Assembly (NCBI RefSeq): GCF_050908995.1
Contig: NC_135126.1
Coordinates: 4,030,001 to 4,094,000 of the forward strand
Origin: Andrena cerasifolii
Lineage: Eukaryota > Arthropoda > Insecta > Hymenoptera > Andrenidae
Direction: 5' to 3'
Length of the DNA stretch: 64,000 nt
Numbering within the stretch: the stretch's first letter is position 1; each line of letters starts with the position of its first letter. Position numbers and translations under genes: made by a program. Shown here one piece after another: positions 36,445-48,400 of this stretch. The notes beneath the pieces are model-generated. The model was not told the DNA's origin. It did no database searches and saw only the letters and a list, made by a program, of their open reading frames with translations.

Positions 36445-39159
36445 GTAAGCAGAATATTCGATACGTATACGTATTCAAGGGACGCTGGGTTTTAGATTCT
36501 ACGAACATGGACAGTACTCCAAGATAACTTTTTTTAATAGATCAGAGGATTATTAATCGATTAACTGAGAATCTCAGGGGGACTTCGAGCCACCAATTCG
36601 CCAACAGCCTACAAAAAATAGTAGATGACCACTCATCTAAGAATTAATCGTGGCCAGCGCAGTTTAACTTCGGTGATCTTGTGGCAACCAGTATTTTATA
36701 TAACTACTGGCGAATTTTCTGCTCTTAGGTAAACAATTATTCGACCAATGCTTTGCAAGCTCTTTGATAAGCACTTGACACCACCCCTCGTTGTCTTTGG
36801 AAGAAAACAGTTTGAGACTTCATCGATAAATACCCTTTATTCAATCGGAGTAACATTTATACTTACTTAAAGCATGTCATTGAACTTATATATTCGTACA
36901 ACTTTGTCAACGGCAACAATAATAATCGTAATAATGACGAGAGAACGTAACGACAATAGAGTGGCAATAATGGCAATAATAGCAATAATATCATCAGAAT
37001 GGTAACCTCGCGAAGATCGGGGTGTCTGTCGATCGTAAAACCACCCCATCCTCCTCATATCTCCCCCCCCCCCGTCTGTGTCGATTCACATTGAGCAAAA
37101 AAACCGATCTAATCACAGTGACAGCGATAATCATAATCGTAATGATAATGACAATGACAGGAATAATGATAACGTCGAGATTAATCGTAATCGCCGGCCG
37201 ACTATCGCTATACTTTTTAATTTATTATTACCCTCACTACACGGTGTTTTGGTTAAGGTATATTTCGTCGTCATCGCAGTACCTCATGTTACGCCCGCTA
37301 TCAAACAGACATATAATTGATTCTTACCTCTCTCCCGCCCATTCCCCTAGACCTCCTTTATATACACTGTCCCCGTTCAACTGACTGCGACGAAATCAGG
37401 TTCAGTCTGCGAAATAATAAGCGCTGCTCGCCAATATCTTTGCCTCGTTGAGTCGTCGTCTATTCTACCATTCCTCTACGCGAAAATTACTAACGATTGT
37501 TTCTTCCCCTTTCGTATACAAGTTCTCCTTATACCAGAGGCGGACCGAGATCGCCATGCTTGCCGATTGCGCGCGGGCGTATTGTCAGACGTGTCTCATC
37601 CGGGCGAGTTCCATCGACCGTCAGCTTCAAGGAGGCAGAAGATATTCGTCGTCTCGCGATATTTACACTAACTCCTTTTCGCGTATTTTACAATTCATTA
37701 AAAAGACGAACTTATGTAGGGGATGCGAATGCTTCAACGGAACCGTAACAACTCGCGCGGCGTATCACCTCGCGGTAAAGATTCTCCCAACGGAAAGACG
37801 AAAATATTGCACACACACCGAACGATTTATCCTCCGCTCTAATTAATCCCGGGACGAGAGGACAGGCTGCGCGTCCTCGTGTCCGCTCGCCCAACGTTCA
37901 CCCTTAACACCTGAAATTCGATAAATACACCGTGCTTACGATTGACATCCGTTCACGATGAGATCGCACTAGCGGTCTAAAGTGCGCCGCGCATTTACCG
38001 AGATCCTCCGCGCTCCCTCGATCAGCGTTCCCCGGACCTGATCGATCCCTATAATATTCGTATTTCTTCCTCTGCGACTATGTACACCCTATGGACAATA
38101 ATGTGTATGCGCGTGTATGCGTGACATTGCGCCATTCGCATACACCCAGCGATAAATATAAATGCGTCGGTATACTCGTCGCTATATCCTATGTCAGACA
38201 GTAGTAAGAGTAGTTGGTAGCGATAATGATGATTGGATTAATCCTAGAAACGATCTCGGGTGGTTGGTAACAGTGACCAGATAGTATTGATAATAGTACA
38301 TATCTAGCTGTAGTGAGTACGCAATAGTAAGTCGTAAATAAGTAGCCGTCGGTTCAGCAGAAGCCAGCGTTAGTCAGCGGTCTCTTCGTCCGTGGTTAAT
38401 GTTCATTGCTTTAACGGTTACAATTAACAGTTACACACTGGGTAAGGAGCGATACGTTTTTCGATATACACTTAAGCTAATCGTCCGTTTCCCTCCCACG
38501 TTCCTCCATTCCATATTATACATGCCTCCAACGACCACACGAACGTTTCCCCGAATCATATATAAATGTCTCTCCCCGTCCCGCCTATTTACAATATCAT
38601 GACTGCGCGCGGTCCCCGCTGCCTTAATACTTACGCGGTACGTGTTACTTAATTATGTACAAAAGATATCGCTATGAGCAACGCCAGTACGCACGAGATC
38701 GGCGCCATCACCCTGAATAACCATCAGGGGATACTTAGATACCGTTGTAACATTTACTAACAGTCTATACAGTCGTCTGGCAGGGGCGGAAGCGTTCGAT
38801 CTCACCCCCCAGGCGACGCGTTCGTCGAGCGGTGAAAATCACTTACGGCTGTCACGCAACCGGATCACCCGGTAATTCGTAAAAACATTGTCTTTCGTGG
38901 TCACCTCTTTGCTAGGCACACTAGCGAGCTTCCCACACGGCGGAGAGTCTCTGACACGGAAGAATACTGCGCCACCCCTACGTTCTTCTTTGGATAAAGA
39001 CACAGAGATGGTTCCTTCACCGTTCGTCGAGCAGTCTGTCCAATCAGCGATCGCACCGAACGCGAGCCACGGTTACTTGTACGACACGACGGGCTCACTG
39101 AGCGGAACGCGCCCGCGTTGCGTTGCGTTGCGTCTGACGGTCGAGCTTTAAGGGTGGTC
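36445..39159 (-). other. Probable 3' untranslated region of the MYT1-family gene and downstream DNA
   Basis: Immediately downstream of the minus-strand stop codon at 39160. It has no conserved frame, is rich in ATAATGACAATGAC-type simple sequence, and has an 11-base C run at 37063-37073. A minus-strand AATAAA (TTTATT at about 36837) is a possible poly(A) signal that would give a UTR of about 2.3 kb. Three Pumilio-type octamers occur in it (see findings). The end of the transcript cannot be fixed from sequence. Confidence 0.4.
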
Positions 39160-39435
39160 TCAGATGGGTGTCGGCAGGACGGTAAAGTCTTGGAGGGCGG
39201 TCTTCACCGTCTCGTATATCGGCCTGTTGGCCTCGTCCGCGCAGTACCCATCGGCGGTGCACAGTGTCTGCAGCTTTGTCAGGTAACTGTCGAAGTTCTC
39301 GTGGCCCATCTTCTCCTGCGGTCCGCCCGGGGCGTTCGGTATTCGCACGTGCTCCAACAGCGTGATCATGTTGTCGCGCAGCGACTGATAGTACTCGGTC
39401 AGGTTGTTGTTCCGCTGGCTGATCACCGTTGTTTC
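39160..39435 (-). CDS. MYT1L: MYT1 exon 14: C-terminal exon
   Basis: Ninety-one codons and a TGA stop. Starts ETTVISQRNNNLTEYYQSLR, continuing the coiled coil. It then encodes a compact, conserved-looking C terminus containing FDSYLTKLQTLC and ending ALQDFTVLPTPI. Acceptor TTTCTTCGACAG. Confidence 0.92.
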   Translation of the reverse strand, partial: ETTVISQRNNNLTEYYQSLRDNMITLLEHVRIPNAPGGPQEKMGHENFDSYLTKLQTLCTADGYCADEANRPIYETVKTALQDFTVLPTPI

Positions 39436-42400
39436 CTGTCGAAGAAAAGTCTTTCGTCACGGACATCGAGGCACGCGGAGCGTTCAAATTTCCCGCCGGA
39501 ATTTCGATAGAAGAGACCGACAGTCGACAAGCTAGTACCAACGACTGGCAGCAACGATATTCTATGTTATCCGCGGGCTTTAGACAGTTTTACGGTTTTT
39601 CTCCAATCTAGGCTGAAGCTTTCGGAGATTGTAGATGTATATTGATTTCTATTGTTCTAGATGGCGGTAATTGGAATTTTTGAGAGACGTATGGCGATGT
39701 AAATGAGACGTGCGAGTGAAAGTCTCAGCCCAGACTCTATGGATCTCTACGTTTCCGGTGACCGGAAAGCTGTTTGTCTCCTCTATCGTCGCACGGTAAT
39801 GATTACCGACTGAGTAACAACCCGTACTGACCTTTTCACCTTGCTTCAGCTGATTCTCCATGGCGGTGATATCGGAGCGCAAGCGCAGCACTTGCGATTC
39901 GACCCGAGCGTTCTCCCTCTGGAGCTCCGTTATTTCGGCCTCCAGGGTGTAGAGATCCTCTCCCTGCCCACCGACGGTACCGCTACCGCTCGTGTTACCC
40001 TGACCCGTACCCACCGCACTCCCGTGAGCCGGACCACTGGTGTCCACCCCTGAATACAGGACATACACGGTCCACTTTAACAGCCTCTCTCTCTCTCTCC
40101 TGTCTCGTGGGCTACATCGTTCTCCCGATTTCAAACGGTTTCCTCCCTTCGCTCGCTACCTTGGGGCGTTTAATATCTGGTCCCTCTACCGGGAAACGCT
40201 ATGAATTACGCGGATATTGCTCCCAAGGACACGAGTGCCTCTACGGGGAAACCGTCAGAAACTAAAGAAGGCCAGCCCTCGACCCATTCACGACCGAAGC
40301 TCGGTTAAGAGTTCTGTCCACTTGTTACGGAAGCGATTCGATGTTACAGAGACACATGTATACTAGTACGTTTCTTGACAGGTGTGCGGGGTTCATATAA
40401 TAATACATAGACGTAATAAAATGTGAGAGAATGTGGCGAGCATGTAAGTAGCGCCGAGGGATGCTTCGGGGGGCAGCGATTTGGGTAGGCCCGGCCGAGC
40501 AACGTTATCATGGAAAGTTGGTTAGTTTCGTTTCATGCCGCGACGCTAGTCGCTTTTGCCAGGCTGCCCGGACCTTTCGACCCAAGTCGCTGCACGAGGA
40601 TATTGTCTAAGATGAGGGATCGGTACGCGGTTCCTTCCGCGGGCGGTTCGTGCTGAAGCGTTCGGAACGGTTCCCTGGGAACCGTTCTCTCGACAAAAGA
40701 AACGAGCGAAATCTCGGTTCAACGCGACAGACGCACGAACCTGACAAGGAGTGCCGCGGGAGCCGAATGATCGGGAGCGATGTTAGAGGGTGTCTTAAGG
40801 GGGCGGGGGGGGGGGGGGGGTAGCGTGAGGTGCCATCATACCAGATAGAAGAAAAAAATTGGGAGACCCCGAGTGCTGGCCTTTTCGTTTGATATCATTC
40901 TGTTTCTCTTCCGTTCTCAGCTGCGCAAAGGAACGGCGAACAAGTGCCGTGTCAAGCTGTCGAATAGATAGCAACTCACCGATGCTGCCAACACTCGGAC
41001 GTCATCTCGTAAAAAGTAAACTTACTGGTGTGTGGATTTTTGTATGTAACACCGAAAACACATAGAAAACAAATGGCGAGTACGTCAGTCCCTTACCTTC
41101 AAAAGTAAATGTTCTCCTCAAAGCTCAATGACAGGAAAGGAGCTGATCGTGATCCCAGAATAAATCAGAATACATTATTTTTCATTATTATGACATAACG
41201 GTTGCTTTTTTTTCTTTGTTCTGGCTTTACATATCGTTCTTGCACATAGTGACTGCGGGATGTGGGATTAACTCGCGGAGGGGGGCCAGATTCGTAGTAC
41301 TTGGAGCTGGGCCGGTCAAGAGCGAGGGTTGGGGGGGTTGGGTGGAGTCAAAACTGACACAGTGGGTGGTCGGGCTGTTCTCACTTCAGGTGTTTCTCGA
41401 TACTTTCATTTCTGCTGCCGTTCGAGGATACTCTCTGCCTCTCGCGGAAAACACCTGAACACCGCTGTCACCAGAGAAGAAAAGGGTGGTTGGGGGGGGA
41501 GAACTGAACGTCAACACTCAAAGTAGTAACGGCCAAAGAAATATGTAACTGAAGAGACGGGCGGCAGAAGTGGGAGAGGAACAAGGACGAGGTTTACTCT
41601 TGTTGGTATGACAGCACATCATTGCGTGAAGAGTAGAGTATGGCATAGCACGGGATCAAGTACAAGGTCATAATATGCACAGTTTACAGATAAAGGTCCA
41701 TAATTTTGTCACGGCTTTTGCTGCCGACTCGTCCAAACGGATCTCAGATTCGTTCTTCGTTCGCTCGTGAAGCTCCTGCCACGACGAGCAATCGCGCCTG
41801 GACGAGTGCGACGTGGAAGTATAGAAAAGAATAAAAGGCAAACTCGAGTGATCGTGCCTACTCTACAATCCCTCTTCTACCCCATCTCGATAGGCAATCA
41901 CGTCCCGCGGCATCAGGCTCGTGGCCCAACGTGAACGGAGTCTTCGGTTTATTTGGGTTACTTTACGAATTTTTTGTTTTTCTCGATCTAATCGACTCGC
42001 TTCACGCGGAGCCGCAGTTTCTCTCTTATTCTTCGATCAAGAGCGACGGGTAACCGGAGACATCGATCACATCAGTGGCGGCTTGATCCTCACCGGCGAT
42101 TCCTTTGCTGTACATGCTTGACATGTCCTCGAACTTCGGCTTCTTCACCGCGTGCCCGGCTATGGGACAGCCGGACAGTGATCTGTGAGTGGAAAATGAG
42201 CCGTTTATGTGGCCGATCCCGTCGCAGCCTGGCGTGGGACAGTTCACACCCTCGAACTTCATCGCCGTGGCCGCGGCGACCGCCGCCTTGTGCTGCTCCA
42301 CCGTACCACCAGATTCTAATACTCGCATCTTGTTCCTGTTGGCGATGGGGCAGCCGGACGCGCTGCAACAGGAGTTGTCAAAATCGCTATTGAAGTTGCA

Positions 42401-45400
42401 TTATTTCATCAACCCGGATAACTAAACTCGCGACGTTCCGGTAACACGTAGAACGAAGCCGGCGAATGTTCATAAGTGGATCTTACTTGTGACAGTTAAA
42501 AAATGTCCTCGATCTTGCGGTATGGGTTCAAAATACATAAAACTACTATTCGAAATTGCTACTACTTCGTGTGCCCCAATAGTTCCAAGTTCTAACCGCT
42601 ATACTACAGAAACACCTGAATATTCTACGTCAAAAGGACACGGCTTACGTTAAAGAATCGTGTCGATTTTGTTCGTTTCCACGGTAACAGCAATCGAGAA
42701 ACAATCGCCCGGAGTAAACCAACGAAAAGTCTTACCTGCGGTGCGACAAGAATTTGCCAGTGGCATGGCCAGAGCCGTCGCAACCAGGGATTGGACATCT
42801 GTAGCCCGAAAGCCAACACCACCATTACCCAACACCGTACAATCCGTCCGCGCAGAGCGAGCATGAAATGAGCGGAAACCGCTGGTTATTAGTCAGCGTC
42901 TTCGTCTTTGCGTTAGGGAACGGGGACGGGGTTCGAGGGACCACGGTTCCGAAAGGGTCGCGGCCTCCCTTTTCGGTCTCCAAGCGGATCTTAGTACGTG
43001 CAATGCGGTCAGGGAGACGCCCACGTAGCTGCGTGCAACGTGCGAACGCGGTGAAAGCGCAAATTGGGATCGCGATTACGAGCAACAGCAAGTCGCAGAG
43101 TTTGCAGGAGACTGGAGCCTCCCTGGATTAATCTTCCCCTAACCGTGATTAGATTCAGAGGAGTCGATAGCGCTCGTTTCAGACAATGTTCCGGTAGAAT
43201 AAGATTCGACGATTTTGAAAGGCAGTGGAATTAGAGATTTGTCGGCCAGATGGAGATTAAAGCGACGAGGAATAAGAAGGGTGGGTTTTACAGAGAGAGG
43301 TGGCACGTGTTACTGACCTCAATGGTTCGGAATCTTGTCCATCCCGCGGTTTGCTCTTCGGTTTGTTAGCTCGTGGACAACCAGACAAACTCCTGTGGGA
43401 GGAATAGTTGCCAGTCACGTGGCCGGACCCATCGCACCCTGGCGTTGGGCACTTCAGCTCTTGAGAATGCGCTTGGATCTGGGAACGATCAGCTCGCGGG
43501 CAACCGGAGAGGCTGTAAAGGAAACAAAAGTTTCTGTTGTTCAAACTTGCTCCAACTGTACCATGACGATTCTGCGCTACCTTTAGCTTCGTACAGAGAA
43601 TGTCATTAACGTATTGCTCGATTGAAAATGTTTCGGTAGCGCAGCAATCCCCATGGTCAGAGTCACGAACGCACACCTCAGAAACATCCAACGATGGCTT
43701 CAGCAACACATCGCATGCAATTTACGCGACGTTGCCAAGAAGTCTCGGGTACTTACGTCCAGTTTCCAGGTACCAAAGAAGATCTCGATGAGCTTTTCGA
43801 CGAATCAAGAGCTATGAAGTGTTCCTTGAATCGGCGCGATGGTAGCTCAACGAGATCGTCTTTACTCGGGCTGCTTATACGTTAATAATCATTTTCGAGG
43901 GGCAGCAGTCTGCACAGTTTAATCTTGGACCACTTGCCTTGCGTCCAGTTCGAACGAAGACATTCGACAGGGTGGTTTAAGACTCACAATCGTTGAACGT
44001 GTGCGTTCGATTCCCACTTGGGCATCGTGAACGATCGAATTGAGTCTTAGATACCAAAGAAGAATAGATTTCCCCCAGTTAGATGAGTGGTAGCCGCACA
44101 GTCGAAACGGGCAATCAACGAGGTGTAATTAATATAATAATATGATAGCATGCAAATGGCAACGCCGTGTTCCAGTTGGATCACTCATGAGGTGTCGCTC
44201 GCACGATCGATCGCGTTTCAGGTTCACGTCAAAATACAAGGTTAGCCTTACTCTAGGAACACTGAAGGGGAGAGCAGGGAGCACACTCACACCTGACCCC
44301 AGTGAAACTCGTCAATTGCCAATTGTCCCTTCTCTGTCTCTGCCATATTCTTTTTTTTTTTTGTTCTCTCTTAACAGCGATTCTTCAAGTTTAAAGTGAG
44401 CGCGCGTTGCCGAATGCGGTACTCGGTGACTCTATTCATTTCTTCATTTTCATTTGCCTCTATCGCTACGGCTCTGCTCTGACATGGTCATTGGCAACAG
44501 TTCGCTACGAGGCTGCCCACTCGAGGCTGGCGAAGCGGTTCATAAACGGGCGGGTTCGGTGATCGTATAGAAATGCGTATGAAAACGAACGTGAACGTTA
44601 AAGACAGACTGGTGTACAAGCGTTCTCTGCCACCGATATCATTCAATCTCGTAATGATTTTGACATCCCTTTTCGTAGGGGTCGGGTCGAAACAGGGAGC
44701 AAATGGTACTTCATTCAACACGAAAACTCATCTACACACTGTGGTATATATAATATATATATATATATATAATATGTATCGTACGGTAACGCAACAAGGC
44801 TGACGGGGTGAGTATGTAAAGAGGTACACAAATAGAAAATAGGGGGAAGGGAAGATAGACAGATCGTGACTTAAAAAAAAAAAATAGAAGAAGAAGACTA
44901 AAATGCGTTACATCGTATGCTTAAAATAGCTAATTATACCAGTGGATGTTTACACGTATATTATAATATAGATATACAACAATATTGAATAGGTAGTACA
45001 AGACTGGTTCAGCCAGGAAATAAGGCGAGGGGTGTTCGGGGTGGGGGGTGAGTGGGTATTCTAGATATAATGATTAGTGTCACAAAACACTTAAGAAGCC
45101 ACTACGCCATGGACCACCAATATGCATAGACGCAAAAACCCATCTATGTATCTCCCACTTTCGTGACATTAATCTGATGTATATGTGTGTGTATTTGTAT
45201 GCTGATATGTTGACATGTTCACTATGACTTTTCTTATTCCGGGAAATAAGTTTCCAGAAATTTGGGGATCGTACTACTTGAGGAATCTGCTTTTGGGCCG
45301 ACGATAACAGGGGAAACTAGGGGATGCTCGTATGTATGCGTGTACAGGGTGTAAAGTTTATGAATATTATTAACTATTGTCTCCAAAATTCAGTGTAGTT

Positions 45401-48400
45401 CGAAATTTTTAGATGTAGAGACTGCTTGGCCCTGACCGGGTCACTAATTGTTCAAACTAATCTTTTCCTGAGTACAGAAATTTAGGTTACACTGTAGCCT
45501 GTTCCTTGCCAAGTGAAGTGATCGTGTATAGTCAAAGTCGGAACAAGATCATAATGGGAAAATGATGGGAAAATGATTGGTAAAAGAAGGGAAAAGAAGT
45601 TCGACCGGAACGAAGTTTTTCAGCCCCCTCCGTGAACGATTTCCTCAGTAGATACCGCGCGCAAGTAGTAACGCCCAACGTGTGGTCAGACATGCGTAAC
45701 ACGTCCACGCTGCACACGCGCCTACAGTTTCGCTTTAAATTCAGTTACCCATGAACTGATATTAAACATACCGACCCTGATATTACAGACTTATTATTTC
45801 GAAAACTCGATTACAATTTTTCGCAACAAGAATCAAAACCATCCCGATTTTCATCCTTGCTTACCAAAGCCAATTTTTCCCCTCCGTAAAGCACAAGGAT
45901 TCCGTTAATCGATCAAGTTCGGAGACGTTGGCCTGTCACTTTCTCAACTTTACACCATGTACGTACGTGTATCTGTTCGTGCGTGTGTTTAGCGTACGTG
46001 CGTGCGTGCTGCATCGGTGTATCAATATATAAATATACATAATCGGATGTCGTCGTCAATGTTTAATGTCAGTGTGAATGCGAATGCTGCCTTGCCTTCT
46101 GTGGGTAGCGTAGTTTCCCGAGACATGACCCATGCCATCACAGGACGACGTGGGGCACTGTATCAGCTCCTTGCCGTCGCGACCACGAGGGGCGGGCCGA
46201 GACGCAAAATTCAACGAGTGTCGCCTCATACTGCACCGAACAACATCACAACGATAAAACACTCTCATCGTGATTGCTCGTCTCTCGTATGCCTGCTCCA
46301 AATCATCTCTCAAGCGGACAGCTACTAACTACCCAACAACTACGTCGTACAGTGGATGACGATGAGCGCGATTTCTTTAACGTATAGCATTAACTATCAT
46401 GTATGGAAGAAATATAGGTCGTTAACAGTCGGCGGTGACGAAGATACTCTACAAATTCTGTATAATTATTGATGCCTATACTTGGAACAGCTTTACTAGC
46501 GTCTCCAGGACCAATTAGCCATTCCACTTGCCACTTCTGTTTTTAATTAGCCTGCAAAAGTAACTAAGCGACTTTCAGAACCTGTCAAAGCTTTCAATAC
46601 CGAAAATCGAATGATATTTGAGGTGATTCGAGCTCCACGAAGCTCATCACTCCGCCCAAGTGTTTCTCTATGTTTCTTCCAGCCAGAATGCACCGCGAAA
46701 CGAGCATCCAGCGTACGAACGTGGCCGCGGCGCAATCGCCGCGCCGTTAGAGTGGTGGATAGCAGTGGGAAAGTTTTATTGCGCTCCGCAACTTTTCCTT
46801 CTCGCGGCGAGAGGGAGGGTGGCGCGTATGATGGCGGGCGTGATAGCGACATATGAGCCGAAAAGCGGGGAAAAAAATCTGAAAAGTTCGAGTCGGTAGA
46901 GAAAGAGCAAGATGACGGGCGCAGGAGGAGGAAGAGGCGAAAGGAATATACGCGGATCGTAACCCCGAGAGCGGTTTGCTTCTGCTTTTTCCTCGTCTCC
47001 TCGTAGATGAACCAACTACCGCGGGCTATGAGAAGCCTCGAAAACCTCGATGGCCCTTGAGTGGCCACGATATTGCCGGGCAACCGGGCCGACGGATGCG
47101 GACTTGAGTGCAATTCACCGGCCCCCCCCAACCCCACTTTGGATGCTTCGTATTTCCCCAACCTCCGTCTAACCGCTTTCCTCTACCTTCGGATGGACGA
47201 TAAGTCACGCTGTCGAGTCCCCGATCTCTCGACGTCCACCTTATTCTGTCGTTTATCGGCGAACGGGAATGAATTTTGCCGCGTTCGTCGCGTTTAAGTG
47301 AAACGATTATTCTTGAGACTGCCTTCTGGAAGCATCCCTGCGTAATTGCTTCCAGTAGTTCGTTGCAGTTTCGAGGGTGAAACGAGCCTACGATGGGAGC
47401 TCGGTAATTTTGATCAAAGTACCAGACCGATGGTTGTATCGCGAGGGCTATTGATAAGGTCGAAATTCCTGTGGCAACATGTGGATTCATCGGGGGGGGG
47501 GGGGGGGGTCTAATTTTCGTGCACCTTGGCGAGGACTCCACTCAAGCTTTCGCAATAACTTCTTTACGCATCCCCTCTAGTGTCTACGGCGAAAATCTCG
47601 GCAAAACATCGCAGAGCAGTAGATTAAATTTCAGGCTGGGAGGAGATTAGAAAAGAAACGAAACCGAATTTCGCCCGAGGTATCCGTGGTGCATTTCAAG
47701 GGTCTAACCTCGATGGGACGACGCAGGGTCTCGCCCCATAATCCAGTGTGGTGGCAACTGATTATACCCCGCCTCCTCTTTCGACCTTATCCACCCTTGG
47801 CAGCTCACCGACCTCCCTCTGCACCCACCCCCACCCCTTCGCTCCAGCCGCCTCCTCTCTCCTTATGCGCCGAACCGCGCCTTCTCCATCGTACCGCCCG
47901 AGCTTTACGTCAATTAGAATAAGGTTGGCACTTTCGGTACGAAGAGTAATTACTTTAATTAACAAAATGGAGGTAGGTATGCGCGACCTGCGCCTCCCTC
48001 TACGCCGACGTTAGCCGCCAGTCGCTGTTTCGCCACCGTGCCTTTTCGGCCGCGAATATATATCGCGGGAGTGATTCGCGCGACCCTTTCCGCAAGGCAA
48101 GTACCAAATGTGCGACGCTCGTATGCACGGTAATACAATACACCCATGGACGTGCGCACGGAACGCTGGACATCGTGGATGCCCAACGGTATGAACGTTC
48201 GCTGGGTGTCGCTAGCATCTGAGCAACTTCAGCCGTGCGTTGCTTTTCACTGCGTCGCCAAGTATCGAGAGCTTGGGGGTGTACTCACGCGTAATGTCAT
48301 GCTCGGAATCAACGCGACTGTTCTTCGCCAATGACGTTCGAGTTTAGGTTTGATAGCGAAGAATTTAGACGGAGTATAGGAAGCACCGAAAAGTTATGCT

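Noticed and set aside
39095..39541. 148-codon minus-strand frame overlapping the last MYT1 exon
   Set aside because: It is a shifted frame over the genuine coiled-coil exon, which continues in frame from the upstream exon.
46547..47541. Long minus-strand frames (204 and 171 codons) as additional MYT1 exons
   Set aside because: Low-complexity content, no acceptor/donor pair giving the required phase was evident, and exons 8 and 9 already join in frame without them.
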